A program made the translations under genes and the position numbers. A model generated the notes under the pieces. It searched no databases and was not told where the DNA came from. It saw only the letters and a list, made by a program, of their open reading frames with translations. From assembly GCF_003202205.1 (NCBI RefSeq), contig NZ_PDOG01000004.1, positions 462,641 through 526,640 of the forward strand: 64,000 nucleotides of DNA. The letters run 5' to 3'. Source of the stretch: Halomonas sp. LBP4 (GTDB lineage Bacteria; Pseudomonadota; Gammaproteobacteria; Pseudomonadales; Halomonadaceae). Below are positions 50,742-59,801 of the stretch, in pieces (position 1 is the stretch's first letter; each line of letters begins with the position of its first letter).

Positions 50742-52427
50742 ATGCGACCCGCCGGACGCGCCGAGACCGACTCGCTCTATTTCGATTATCCCCATTTCCC
50801 CTTCGTCCGTCCTCCCGAGCTGGATGGCCGGGCCGTGCGCCACCGCGTGGCCATCGTCGGCGCCGGCCCGGTGGGCGTGACCGCCGCCCTGGAGCTGGCC
50901 CGCCACGGCATCGAATCGGTGGTGCTCGACGACAAGGCCACCGTCAACGACGGCTCCCGGGCGATCTGCATTTCCCGCCACAGCCTCGAGATCCTGCAGC
51001 AGCTCGGCATCGACGAACGCTTCACCGCCAAGGGGCTGGGCTGGACCCAGGGGCGCACCTACTTCCGCGACCGCGAGATCTACCGCTTCGAGATGCCCCA
51101 CTCGGATCAGGAGCGCTTCTACCCGATGGTCAACCTGCAGCAGCAGTACATCGAGCAGTTCCTGATCGACAAGGCCGAGGAGAGCGACCTCGTCGAGTTG
51201 CGCTGGCAGAGCGCGGTGACCGGTGTCAGCCAGGACGACCGGGGCGTGACCCTGGAGGTGACCACGCCGGAGGGCGACTACCGGCTCGAGGCCGACTACC
51301 TGCTGGCCGCCGACGGGGCCCGCAGCGTGGTGCGCAAGGCCTTCGACCTGTCGCTGCACGGCGAGGCCTACGAGGGGCGCTACGTGATCGCCGACGTGCG
51401 AATGAAATCGGACTTCCCCACCGAGCGCCGCGCCTTCTTCCACTCCTCGGCGCTGCCCGACTCCACCCTCCTGGTGCACAAGCAACCCGACGATATCTGG
51501 CGCATCGACTACCAGCTCGGCCCCGACGAGGATCCCGAGCAGGCGGTGGAGGAGGCCAACATCCGCGAGCGGGTCGCCACCATCATCGCGATGCTCGGCG
51601 AAGAGGGCGGCTGGGAGCTGGAGTGGTGGAGCCTCTACAAGGCCCACACCCTGGCGCTCGACGACTATCGCCATGGCCGGGTGCTGTTCATCGGTGACAG
51701 CGCCCACCTGGTGCCGATCTTCGGCGTTCGCGGGCTCAACAACGGCCTGGCCGATGCGGTCAACGCCGGCTGGAAGCTGGCCCGGGTGCTCCAGGGGCAG
51801 GCCCCGGACCGGCTGCTCGACAGCTACACACCGGAGCGCCGTGGCGCCACCCTGGATGTGTTCGCCAATGCCGGCAGGAGCACCCGCTTCATGACCCCAC
51901 CGACTCGCGGTTATCGGCTGATGCGCGACGCCGCCTTGGCACTGGCCTTCCACAACGACTACGCCAGCGGTTTTGCCGACCCGCGCCAGGTCACCCCCTA
52001 CACCTATGCCGAGAGCCCCTTGACCCTGGCCGACCGTGACGCCTTCAGTGCCGGCCCGATCCCGGGGGCGCCGCTGATCAATCGCCGCCTGGGCGAGGAC
52101 GACTTCCTGCTCGACCACCTGGGCCGGGGCTTCACCCTGTTGCTGTTCAGCGAGGACGGCCGCCTGCCGGACGACCTGGACAAGCGCCTGGTGGACCTGC
52201 GGGCCCGCGACCCCGAGTTCACGGTCGTGACCCTCAGCCGCCAGGTGGCTGAGGAGGGCCCGGGCCCCATCCTGCCGGACCCCGACGGCGATCACTTCGC
52301 CGCCTATGGGGCCACGAACGGCACGGCCTATCTGGTCCGCCCGGACCGCCATGTGGTGGCGCGCTGGCAGCGCCTTGATCCCGCCGCCCTCGATACCGCT
52401 CTGATGACCGCCCTGGGAGGAGAATGA
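50742..52427 (+). CDS. FAD-dependent aromatic hydroxylase, MhpA/MhaA-like (paralogue 1)
   Basis: A 561-residue group A flavoprotein monooxygenase. VAIVGAGPVGVTAALEL (about 35-51) binds FAD, and GDSAHLVPIFGVRGLNNGL is the second FAD motif. The C-terminal thioredoxin-like segment (from about 460) is typical of phenol and hydroxyphenylpropionate hydroxylases. The frame is open far upstream, but AGGAG and the family N terminus fix the start at 50742. A small DUF2783 gene follows after 2 bp. The sister pair at 57790-59725 lies in the homogentisate operon. The aromatic substrate is not known. Confidence 0.85.
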   Translation: MRPAGRAETDSLYFDYPHFPFVRPPELDGRAVRHRVAIVGAGPVGVTAALELARHGIESVVLDDKATVNDGSRAICISRHSLEILQQLGIDERFTAKGLGWTQGRTYFRDREIYRFEMPHSDQERFYPMVNLQQQYIEQFLIDKAEESDLVELRWQSAVTGVSQDDRGVTLEVTTPEGDYRLEADYLLAADGARSVVRKAFDLSLHGEAYEGRYVIADVRMKSDFPTERRAFFHSSALPDSTLLVHKQPDDIWRIDYQLGPDEDPEQAVEEANIRERVATIIAMLGEEGGWELEWWSLYKAHTLALDDYRHGRVLFIGDSAHLVPIFGVRGLNNGLADAVNAGWKLARVLQGQAPDRLLDSYTPERRGATLDVFANAGRSTRFMTPPTRGYRLMRDAALALAFHNDYASGFADPRQVTPYTYAESPLTLADRDAFSAGPIPGAPLINRRLGEDDFLLDHLGRGFTLLLFSEDGRLPDDLDKRLVDLRARDPEFTVVTLSRQVAEEGPGPILPDPDGDHFAAYGATNGTAYLVRPDRHVVARWQRLDPAALDTALMTALGGE

Positions 52428-52429
52428 TC

Positions 52430-52636
52430 ATGACCACACCGACACTACCCTTCGCCGACCTGGAGCAGGTCTACGAGCAGCTGGCCACCACCCTGGACGG
52501 CCTGCCCGAGGAGCAGGAGCGTCTGTTCCTCGCCCAACTGGCGCTGGCCCTGGCGCATCGGGTCTCCGATGTCGACCAGGTGATGGCTGCCATCGAGGAG
52601 GCCCGGCGCGGTGTCGAGGACACTGGCTCCCGCTGA
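52430..52636 (+). CDS. DUF2783-like small partner protein (paralogue 1)
   Basis: A 68-residue helical acidic protein. It aligns in pattern with the DUF2783 protein at 57790: FADLEQVYEQL matches DAFYAAL, EEQERL matches EEESER, then LALALAHRVSD matches [11 protein letters not shown], then AIEEA matches ALAIA. It is coupled to the hydroxylase (2 bp). The ATG at 52430 suits GGAGG placement better than the ATG at 52424. In Pseudomonas putida the 3-hydroxyphenylacetate hydroxylase has such a small coupling protein (MhaB); the same role is inferred here. Confidence 0.65.
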   Translation: MTTPTLPFADLEQVYEQLATTLDGLPEEQERLFLAQLALALAHRVSDVDQVMAAIEEARRGVEDTGSR

Positions 52637-52702
52637 GCGGACCGGCCCACCGTGCTGGCCTGAGCCCTCGCCTGAGTGAGGGCTCACTTTGTTCCCGCTA
52701 CC

Positions 52703-52716
52703 CTGATCCAGATCAA
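52703..52716. promoter_or_regulatory. FNR/Anr-like box upstream of the second DUF6455 gene
   Basis: CTGATCCAGATCAA matches TTGAT-N4-ATCAA at all but one position. Its centre is about 62 bp before the start codon, nearly the same distance as for the first DUF6455 gene (about 66 bp). Confidence 0.6.
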
Positions 52717-52771
52717 GGCAAGAGGCGACGGAGGGAGCGACGCTGTGGGTCGGGCGACAGAGGAACACGCA

Positions 52772-53278
52772 ATGAGTTCACCTCGATCCTCCCCCCATCC
52801 CACGGCGCCCGCCAGCGAGGCGCGGCTTCGCGACTACCTCGAGGGCGAGCAGGCCCTGCTCGAGCTCAAGTGTTGTGCGCCGAAAAAGCTGAGTGTGCTG
52901 ATCCATGACCTGTCGCGGCCGATGAGCCGCACTCTGGAGCAGGCACTGGCGCGCAGCCTGGCCGCCGGTGAGATCCCGGGCTTCTGGCCTAGCGATACCC
53001 TGATGCCGCCGATGATGCAGCGCTTCGGGCTCACCCCGGCGGTGCTCGCCAAGGACCCGGCCATCCATGCCCTGCGCACCACCTGCAACACCTGCTCGAA
53101 GGCGGGGACCTGCTGGCTGGCCCTGAGACACCAGGCGTCGCGGGCGGAGTGCCGCGATTTCTGCCCCAATGCCGAGGCCTTCGAGCGCCGGGCGCCACCG
53201 GCTGGGAGCGACGCGTCCGGGCAGGCCCGTGCCCATCAGTGCGGCAATTGTGGTACCCCGTCAGTCCGCTGCACTTGA
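52772..53278 (+). CDS. DUF6455 family protein with five-cysteine motif (paralogue 2)
   Basis: A 168-residue paralogue of the protein at 39519. Cysteines C105, C108, C114, C127 and C131 give the same CX2CX5CX12CX3C, ending CRDFCPNAEAFERRA, and PSDTLMPPMMQRFGLTPAVL precedes them. It has extra cysteines: a CC pair at 34-35 and CGNCG near the C terminus. GAGGAA lies 7 bp before the ATG. The upstream frame is open but would run across the FNR box. Its function is unknown; the two copies probably respond to low oxygen. Confidence 0.72.
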   Translation: MSSPRSSPHPTAPASEARLRDYLEGEQALLELKCCAPKKLSVLIHDLSRPMSRTLEQALARSLAAGEIPGFWPSDTLMPPMMQRFGLTPAVLAKDPAIHALRTTCNTCSKAGTCWLALRHQASRAECRDFCPNAEAFERRAPPAGSDASGQARAHQCGNCGTPSVRCT

Positions 53279-53361
53279 ACGAGCGGAGACAGCAGCTCCC
53301 AGCGGAGGGCCTTGGGCACGACCACGCGGGCCATCGAGACACTCCGGCCCGAGGGCTGGGC

Positions 53362-54585
53362 TCATGCCCGATTTCGAGACTGCTCGGCGGCGGGTACGGC
53401 GCAGGGGGCCGACCTCACTAGCCCCAGGTAGGCCACCAGCGCCAGCACGCCGCCGAGGCCGATGGCAATGGCCATGGTGCGCGAGGTGCCGTCGTGGAAC
53501 TGGCCGACCAGGGCGCCGCCCAGGGCGGCGATGGTCATCTGCAGGAAGCCGAACAGCGAGGAGGCCGAGCCGGCGATGCGGGGGTTGGGGGCGAGCGCCC
53601 CGGCCATGCTCTGGGGCATGACGATGCCGAAGCCGATCAAGTAGAGCATGTGGGGCCCGATCACCGCCCAGGGGGTGAAGACCCCGGCCAGCGCCAGGGC
53701 CGCCATGCTGCTGCCACCCAGGGCACACAGCAGGGCGCCCATCTGGATCAGGCGGTCATGACCCAGGCGGCGGCTGTAGCGTCCGCTGAGCAGGGTGCCG
53801 GTGAAGAAGCCGCCGACGATCAAGGTAAAGAGCACGCCGTAGAGGGTGGGCGCCACCCCCATGAACTCGATCAGCACGAAAGACGAACCGGAGAGGAAGG
53901 CGAACATTCCGGCGAAGGCGGCGGCGTTGGTCAGGGTGTAGCCGACGAAGGCGCGCTGGCCGAGCAGCAGGTGGAAGTTGGCGAGAATCGCCCGGGGGCT
54001 GGTCGACTGGCGATACTCGGGGGGCAGGGGCTCCGGCAGCAGGAAGACCAGGATCAGCAGCATCACCGCGGCATACAGGGCCAGCAGCACGAACACCGAC
54101 GCCCAGCCGAAGAGCAGCAGCAGCCCGGCGCCGATGACCGGGGCGAGCGCCGGGGCGAGCGCCATGGTGCTGGCCATGTAGGAGAGCACCCGCCCCGCCT
54201 CCAGGGGGCCATGGATGTCGCGCACCGCGGCCCGCCCCAGCACCGGCCCGGCGGAACCGCCGAAGGCCTGCAGGAAGCGTCCCACCAGCAGCCACTCGAT
54301 GCTCGGCGCGAAGGCGCACAACAGGCTGGCGACGAGGAACAGCGCGAACCCGGCGATCATCACCGGCTTGCGGCCGAAGCGGTCGGCGATGGGGCCGCAG
54401 ATCAGCTGGGCCAGGGCGAAGCCGGCCATGTAGAGGCTCAGGGTCAGCTGTATCTGGTCGGGACCGGTGTCTAGGGCGGCGGCCATTTCCGGCATGGCCG
54501 GCAGGTACATGTCGGTGGCCAGTGGGCCCAGGGCGGTCAGCGCGGCTAGCACCACCACGGTGGCGGGGGAGGTCAGCCTTAGCAC
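53362..54585 (-). CDS. Bcr/CflA-family drug resistance MFS transporter
   Basis: A 407-residue transporter with about 12 membrane spans. TDMYLPAMPEMAAALDTGPDQIQLTLSLYM and GPIADRFGRKPVMIAGF are Bcr/CflA signatures. The best start is GTG 54585 with AAGGAG 6 bp upstream; an ATG at 54624 has no good ribosome binding site. Substrates of this family include bicyclomycin, sulfonamides and peptides; the natural one here is unknown. It lies behind the terminator of the homogentisate operon and so is probably expressed separately. Confidence 0.87.
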   Translation of the reverse strand: MLRLTSPATVVVLAALTALGPLATDMYLPAMPEMAAALDTGPDQIQLTLSLYMAGFALAQLICGPIADRFGRKPVMIAGFALFLVASLLCAFAPSIEWLLVGRFLQAFGGSAGPVLGRAAVRDIHGPLEAGRVLSYMASTMALAPALAPVIGAGLLLLFGWASVFVLLALYAAVMLLILVFLLPEPLPPEYRQSTSPRAILANFHLLLGQRAFVGYTLTNAAAFAGMFAFLSGSSFVLIEFMGVAPTLYGVLFTLIVGGFFTGTLLSGRYSRRLGHDRLIQMGALLCALGGSSMAALALAGVFTPWAVIGPHMLYLIGFGIVMPQSMAGALAPNPRIAGSASSLFGFLQMTIAALGGALVGQFHDGTSRTMAIAIGLGGVLALVAYLGLVRSAPCAVPAAEQSRNRA

Positions 54586-54643
54586 CCGGTTCTCCTTGGG
54601 CGGCGCCGCGTTGCGCCGTCCCATCTCAAGGCGGTGGAACGAG

Positions 54644-54684
54644 AAGCGGGCGCGATTCGATGGCAACAGGAATCGCGCCCGCTT
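54644..54684. terminator. Terminator after the homogentisate operon
   Basis: A perfect 15-bp stem (AAGCGGGCGCGATTC / GAATCGCGCCCGCTT) closes an 11-base loop, 22 bp after the maiA stop and 60 bp before the transporter start. The plus strand continues with TTTGTT, so it may also stop transcription from that side. Confidence 0.75.
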
Positions 54685-54705
54685 TGTTAGCTCGCTTATT
54701 GTAAC

Positions 54706-55350
54706 TCAGCTCGCGTCAGGCTGCGCCCCCGGTGCCGCCTGCTGGAAGGCCTCCTGGGCATGGCAGTTGGCGACGATGCGCCGGATCCGCGGGTAGGCCG
54801 AGAGGTCGCACTCGAAGCGCTCGGCGTTGTACACCTGCGGCACCAGGCAGATGTCCGCCAGGGTGGGGGCGTCGCCGTGGCAGAAGTCGCCGCTGCCCGC
54901 CTCGCGGGAGAGCATCGCCTCCAGGGCGCCGAACCCTTCGGTGATCCAGTGGCGGTACCAGGCCAGCTTGGCGTCGTCGTCCAGCTTCAGTTCATGGACG
55001 AGGTACTTGAGCACCCGCAGGTTGTTGAGCGGGTGGATCTCGCAGGCCACCAGCTGGGCCAGGGCGCGGACCCGGGCGCGCTCCGCCGGGTCGATCGGCA
55101 GTAGCGGCGGCTCGGGGTAGCGCTCCTCCAGGTACTCGCAGATCGCCAGCGACTGGGTCAGATGGGTGCCGTCGTCGATGGAGAGCAGCGGCACTAGCCC
55201 CTGGGGGTTGAGGGCGCGGAAGGCGTCTCCGCTCTGCTCGCCCTTGACCAGGTTGACCAGGGCCTGGTCGTACTCCAGGCCCTTGAGGTTCAGGGCGATG
55301 CGCACCCGATAGGCGGCCGACGAGCGGAAATAGCCGTAAAGCGTCGTCAT
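54706..55350 (-). CDS. maiA: Maleylacetoacetate isomerase
   Basis: This zeta-class glutathione transferase, 214 residues, isomerises maleylacetoacetate to fumarylacetoacetate. The N-terminal YFRSSAAYRVRIALNLKGL holds the catalytic SSxxxR loop; NPQGLVPLLSIDDG follows, then LTQSLAICEYLEERYP. It lies 10 bp after fahA and completes the lower tyrosine pathway. It uses glutathione, and gshB is in the same window. Confidence 0.95.
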   Translation of the reverse strand: MTTLYGYFRSSAAYRVRIALNLKGLEYDQALVNLVKGEQSGDAFRALNPQGLVPLLSIDDGTHLTQSLAICEYLEERYPEPPLLPIDPAERARVRALAQLVACEIHPLNNLRVLKYLVHELKLDDDAKLAWYRHWITEGFGALEAMLSREAGSGDFCHGDAPTLADICLVPQVYNAERFECDLSAYPRIRRIVANCHAQEAFQQAAPGAQPDAS

Positions 55351-55360
55351 GGCTCGCTCC

Positions 55361-56380
55361 TTACTTGGGTTGATATTTCACTACCTGCTGGTCGATGGCG
55401 CCGAAGATGCTCTTGCCCTCGCGGTCGAACATCTCGATGCGCACCCGGTCGCCGAAGCGCATGAAGGGAGTCTTGCTGTCGCCATGCAGGATCTTCTCCA
55501 CCATACGGACCTCGGCCAGGCAGCTGTAGCCCACGCCGCCATCCGACACCGGCTTTCCGGGGCCGCCGTCGGGATCCGGGTTGGAGACGGTGCCCGAGCC
55601 GACGATGGCACCGGCGCCCAGGTAGCGGGTCCGGCCGGCATGGGCCACCAGTTGCGGGAAGTTGAAGATCATGTCCGGGCCCGCCTCCGGCTCGCCGAAC
55701 TTTTCGCCGTTGAGGTGCACGGTCAGCGGCAGGTGGACCTTGCCGTCCCGCCAGGCGTCGCCCAGTTCGTCCGGGGTCACGGCGATCGGCGAGAAGCTCG
55801 AGGCCGGCTTGGCCTGGAAGAAGCCGAAACCCTTGGCCAGCTCGCCGGGGATCAGGCCGCGCAGGCTGACGTCGTTGACCAGCATCACCAGCTTGATATG
55901 GCCGGCGGCCTGCTCGGGTGTCACCGCCATGGGCACGTCGTCGGTGACCACGGCGATCTCGCCCTCGAAGTCGATGCCGTGCTCCTCGCTCACCGCCTCG
56001 ATGTCCTCGGTGGGGGCGAGAAACTTGTCGCCACCGCCCTGATACATCAGCGGGTCGGTCCAGAAGGTCTCGGGCATCTCGGCGTTACGAGCCCGTCGCA
56101 CCAGCTGAACATGGTTGAGATAGGCCGAACCGTCGGCCCAGTGGTAGGTCCGCGGCAGCGGCGAATGCAGGGCGGCCTGGTCGAGGTCGAAGGCGCCCTC
56201 GGCCTGGCCGTCGTTGAGCTTGGCGTAGAGCGCCTCCAGCTGCGGAGCCAGGGCATCCCAGGCCTCGATGGCCTGCTGCAGGGTGGCGGCGATACCGGTG
56301 GCGCGCACCGCGCGGGTCAGGTCGCGTGAGACCACGATCAGTTCGCCGTCGCGGCCGTTCTTGAGGGTGGCGAGTTTCAT
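55361..56380 (-). CDS. fahA: Fumarylacetoacetate hydrolase
   Basis: A 339-residue hydrolase of the FAH family that cleaves fumarylacetoacetate to fumarate and acetoacetate. The metal site is seen in DFEGEIAVV and the acidic loop with VMLVNDVSLRGLIPGE. The C-terminal part has GAGAIVGSGTVSNPDP. The ATG with MKLATLKNGRDGELIVVS is the expected start; AAGGAT precedes it. The gene follows hmgA after 84 bp and precedes maiA. Confidence 0.94.
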   Translation of the reverse strand: MKLATLKNGRDGELIVVSRDLTRAVRATGIAATLQQAIEAWDALAPQLEALYAKLNDGQAEGAFDLDQAALHSPLPRTYHWADGSAYLNHVQLVRRARNAEMPETFWTDPLMYQGGGDKFLAPTEDIEAVSEEHGIDFEGEIAVVTDDVPMAVTPEQAAGHIKLVMLVNDVSLRGLIPGELAKGFGFFQAKPASSFSPIAVTPDELGDAWRDGKVHLPLTVHLNGEKFGEPEAGPDMIFNFPQLVAHAGRTRYLGAGAIVGSGTVSNPDPDGGPGKPVSDGGVGYSCLAEVRMVEKILHGDSKTPFMRFGDRVRIEMFDREGKSIFGAIDQQVVKYQPK

Positions 56381-56464
56381 CGTCTTTCGATCCTTGTCGT
56401 CAGGGGCGAGGCCCTTTCTTCGGGGGCCTCGCGAACGTGGGCCGTGTCGCTCAGGGCCCATACC

Positions 56465-57775
56465 TCAGGGCTTGGTCGGGTCGAAGTGTGAGCGCAGGGT
56501 CGACCAGACGTCCACGTAGTCGCGCTGGCGATACTCCGTGGCAAGCGCTGCCTCGGTGGGGTGATAGACGTAGCGGCTCTCGAACATGAAGGCGAGGGTA
56601 TCACCCAGATACTGCGGCTTCAGCTCGGCATTGGAGGCCTTCTCGAACGTTTCGGCATCAGGGCCGTGGGGCGACATGCAGTTGTGCAGGCTGGCGCCGC
56701 CCGGCAGGAAGCCTTCGGCCTTGGCGTCATATTCACCGTGGATCAGGCCCATGAACTCGCTCATCAGGTTGCGGTGGAACCAGGGCGGACGGAAGGTGTT
56801 CTCGGCCACCATCCAGCGCGGCGGGAAGATGACGAAGTCCAGGTTGGCCATCCCCGGGGTGTCGGAGGCCGAGGTCAGTACGGTGAAGATCGACGGATCG
56901 GGGTGGTCGAAGCTCACCGTGTTGATGGTATTGAAGTTGGCCAGGTCGTACTTGTAGGGCGCGTAGTTGCCGTGCCAGGCGACCACGTCCAGCGGCGAGT
57001 GATCCAGCCGGGTCGCCCAGAAGCGGCCGGAGAACTTGGCCACCAGGGAGAAATCGCCTTCGACATCTTCGTAGGCGGCCACGGGGCTCCGGAAGTCACG
57101 CGGGTTGGCCAGGCCGTTAGCGCCGATGGGGCCCAGGCCGGGCAGCTCCATCGGGCTGCCGTAGTTCTCGCAGATATAGCCGCGAGCGGCGTCGACGCCG
57201 GCCGCCCGGCGGACCTGGAACTTGACGCCGCGGGGGATCACGGCGATGTCGCCGTTGGCGACGTCGAGATCGCCGAATTCGGTACGCAGCCGTAGCGCGC
57301 CCAGCTGCGGGACGAAGAGCATCTCGCCATCCGCCGTGTAGAAGAAGCGGTCGGTCATGTCCTGGTTGAAGGCGTAGATATGCACGCCAACACCACACTG
57401 GGCGCCGGCATCACCGTTGACGGCGATGGTCAGCAGGCCGTCGATGAAGTCGGTGGGCTCGCCGGGCAGCGGGGCCGGATCCCAGCGCATCTGGTTGGGG
57501 TCGGCGGCGGGCTTGTCCAGCGGCGAGGTGTGAACCTGATGGTTCTCCAGCGGCTGATAGGCGCTCTGTACCACGGACGGGCGGATACGATAGAGCCAGC
57601 TTCTCAGGTTCTGGTGGCGGGGCGCCGTGAAGGCCGACCCGGTCAGCTGCTCGGCATAGAGGCCGTAGGCGCAGCGCTGGGGCGAGTTCTGGCCCTCGGG
57701 CAGGGCACCGGGCAGCGCCTCGGTGGCGAAGTGGTTGCGGAAACCGCTCTGGTACTGAAGCGTCTCGGTGGTCAT
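56465..57775 (-). CDS. hmgA: Homogentisate 1,2-dioxygenase
   Basis: This 436-residue Fe(II) enzyme opens the homogentisate ring to maleylacetoacetate. [26 protein letters not shown] is the family N terminus. The iron ligands fall in [15 protein letters not shown] and the following [28 protein letters not shown]. It stands 14 bp after the DUF2783 gene. Homogentisate comes from tyrosine through hydroxyphenylpyruvate dioxygenase, or from 3-hydroxyphenylacetate through an MhaAB hydroxylase; no hpd lies in this window but a hydroxylase pair does. Confidence 0.97.
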   Translation of the reverse strand: MTTETLQYQSGFRNHFATEALPGALPEGQNSPQRCAYGLYAEQLTGSAFTAPRHQNLRSWLYRIRPSVVQSAYQPLENHQVHTSPLDKPAADPNQMRWDPAPLPGEPTDFIDGLLTIAVNGDAGAQCGVGVHIYAFNQDMTDRFFYTADGEMLFVPQLGALRLRTEFGDLDVANGDIAVIPRGVKFQVRRAAGVDAARGYICENYGSPMELPGLGPIGANGLANPRDFRSPVAAYEDVEGDFSLVAKFSGRFWATRLDHSPLDVVAWHGNYAPYKYDLANFNTINTVSFDHPDPSIFTVLTSASDTPGMANLDFVIFPPRWMVAENTFRPPWFHRNLMSEFMGLIHGEYDAKAEGFLPGGASLHNCMSPHGPDAETFEKASNAELKPQYLGDTLAFMFESRYVYHPTEAALATEYRQRDYVDVWSTLRSHFDPTKP

Positions 57776-57789
57776 GGCAGTATCCTCTC

Positions 57790-58014
57790 TCAGCGCTGTT
57801 CTTGTTGGGCCGATGCCGAGTCGGCGGCCTGGCCGGCGATGGCCAGCGCCTCCTCGAGCACCTGCTGGTCGCCGATATGGTTGGCCAGCAGCAGGATCAG
57901 CCGGGCGTTGATGCGTTCGCTCTCCTCCTCGCTGCGTTCCCGGTGCGCTTCGGTCAGCGCGGCGTAGAAGGCGTCCGGGTCGGTGAAGTTCGGGTTCAGT
58001 TCAAGCCGTGGCAT
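57790..58014 (-). CDS. DUF2783 small protein, MhaB-like coupling protein (paralogue 2)
   Basis: A 74-residue acidic helical protein. The DUF2783 pattern [19 protein letters not shown] followed by [18 protein letters not shown] is clear. AGGGAG lies 6 bp before the ATG, and its first 14 bp overlap the end of the hydroxylase gene. In Pseudomonas putida the small MhaB protein is required with the flavoprotein MhaA to hydroxylate 3-hydroxyphenylacetate to homogentisate. The location directly between a hydroxylase and hmgA makes that role likely here. Confidence 0.8.
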   Translation of the reverse strand: MPRLELNPNFTDPDAFYAALTEAHRERSEEESERINARLILLLANHIGDQQVLEEALAIAGQAADSASAQQEQR

Positions 58015-59725
58015 GGCGGTCTCCCTGAATTTGGGAAAGAGGGGCAAGGTGGGTGCCCAGGGCGCGGCCCAGTGCAGCGCCGACCGCCTCGGCCGACACC
58101 TCGGTCCAGCGGGCGGTCACATGCTGGTCGGGGCGGAACAGGTAGCTCGCTCCGGGGGCCAGTCCATAGCGCTCGGCCACCAGGCCCTCGGCGTCCTCGA
58201 TCACCACGCTACGCGGCAGCTGCGTCAGGGCGTGGGGGGTGGGGCCGACGATCACCAGGTCCAGGTCGGCCTGGTGATCCAGCAGCCCCTCGAGGTCGGC
58301 GCTCAGCTTCTCGGCCTCGGGGGTATCGACCCGGCCGTCGAGGAGCAATACGAAGCGGTTGCCGATCTGGTTAAGCAGCCAGGCGTCGCTGCCCTCGAGG
58401 CGTATCGGGGCGTCCTTGGCCGGGCTGCCAGGGCGCAGATCGAGCGGCATCCCCTCGGCATCGGGGCCATTGAGCGGCGAGTCGTCGTAGCGGCAGGGCA
58501 TCGACAGCCTGCCGCTGTTGACCAGGCTGCGTGCAAAGGGATACTGCTCCGCCAGCTCCAGGGTGGTGTCGCGGAACAGCCGGCTGACGCGGCTCTTGGG
58601 CGTGATGAAATCGGTGGCCCGGGTCGAGTTGAGGATGTTCTCCGCCGCACCGTGCTGGCGTTCGGTGTTGTAGGTCTCAAGCAGCGCCGCGGGAGCCTGG
58701 CCCTTGATCACCCTGGCCAGCTTCCAGGCCAGGTTGTCGATGCCTTGGGCGCCACCGTTGGCACCGCGGGCGCCGAAGGGCGAGACCTGATGAGCGGCGT
58801 CGCCCATGAAGAACACGCGCTGATGGATGAAGTCATCCATCTTGCGGCAGCGGAAGGTATAGACGCTGGCCCACTCCAGCTCGAACTCCACCTCCTCACC
58901 GAGCATCGCCTGCACGCGGGGGCGGATGTTCTCCTCCTTCTTCTCCTCTTCCGGGTCGGCGTCCCAGCCGAGCTGGAAGTCGATGCGCCAGACGTTATCC
59001 GGCTGCTTGTGCAGCAGCACCGACTGGCCGGGGTGGAAGGGCGGGTCGAACCAGAACCAGCGTTCGGTGGGGAAGTCGGCCTTCATGATCACGTCGGCGA
59101 TCAGGAAGCGGTCCTGGAAGATCTGGCCCTTGCACTCCAGGCCCAGCTGGTCACGGATCTTGCTGTTGGCGCCGTCGGCTACCAGCAGGTAGTCGCAGCT
59201 GAGCCGGTAGTCACCGTCCTGGGTGGCGATCGTCACCACGCTATGGTCTGGTCGGCTGTCCACTGCGGTGACCCGGTTCAGCCAGCGCAGGTCGATGCGG
59301 TCGGCGAGCTCCTGGGCGCGATCGACCAGGTACTCTTCCAGGTAGTACTGCTGCAGGTTGATGAAGGCCGGCACGCGGTGGCCTTCCTCGGGCAGCAGGT
59401 TGAAGTCATAGACCTCGCGATCCTGGAAGAAGACGCGGCCATGCTGCCAGGTGACCCCCTTGTCGAGCATTGGCTGGGCGGCCCCCAGGCGGTCCATGAT
59501 CTCCAGGGTGCGCTTGGCGAAGCAGATCGCCCGCGAGCCCACGCTGACGGTGTTGTTGTCGTCCAGCAAGATGCTGTCGATGCCCTGCTGGGCCAGGTCG
59601 ATGGCGGCGGTCAGCCCCGAGGGGCCCGCCCCGACGACCACCACCGGGCAGTGGCGTATCTCGCTGAGGTCCAGTTCGGGCGGGCGTCGATAGGGATAGA
59701 CGGGATTCTTGTAGGTCTTCGGCAT
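58001..59725 (-). CDS. FAD-dependent aromatic hydroxylase, probable 3-hydroxyphenylacetate 6-hydroxylase (MhaA-like, paralogue 2)
   Basis: A 574-residue flavoprotein monooxygenase. VVVVGAGPSGLTAAIDL (about 28-44) binds FAD and GDAAHQVSPFGARGANGGA is the second FAD site. A thioredoxin-like tail is present. GGGAG lies 6 bp before the chosen ATG; the upstream open frame overlaps the preceding gene. It sits between the MBL-fold gene and DUF2783-hmgA-fahA-maiA, so its product is likely homogentisate. MhaA of Pseudomonas putida is of similar size. The same family also includes 3-(3-hydroxyphenyl)propionate hydroxylase, so substrate identity is inferred from context. Confidence 0.82.
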   Translation of the reverse strand: MPKTYKNPVYPYRRPPELDLSEIRHCPVVVVGAGPSGLTAAIDLAQQGIDSILLDDNNTVSVGSRAICFAKRTLEIMDRLGAAQPMLDKGVTWQHGRVFFQDREVYDFNLLPEEGHRVPAFINLQQYYLEEYLVDRAQELADRIDLRWLNRVTAVDSRPDHSVVTIATQDGDYRLSCDYLLVADGANSKIRDQLGLECKGQIFQDRFLIADVIMKADFPTERWFWFDPPFHPGQSVLLHKQPDNVWRIDFQLGWDADPEEEKKEENIRPRVQAMLGEEVEFELEWASVYTFRCRKMDDFIHQRVFFMGDAAHQVSPFGARGANGGAQGIDNLAWKLARVIKGQAPAALLETYNTERQHGAAENILNSTRATDFITPKSRVSRLFRDTTLELAEQYPFARSLVNSGRLSMPCRYDDSPLNGPDAEGMPLDLRPGSPAKDAPIRLEGSDAWLLNQIGNRFVLLLDGRVDTPEAEKLSADLEGLLDHQADLDLVIVGPTPHALTQLPRSVVIEDAEGLVAERYGLAPGASYLFRPDQHVTARWTEVSAEAVGAALGRALGTHLAPLSQIQGDRHATA

Positions 59726-59801
59726 GAGTGGCTCCCACGGCATCGCCGGGGCAGGAGCCCCCGGCGAGCTTGTCTCGATCCGGACCGGGTCCGGACAGCG
59801 G

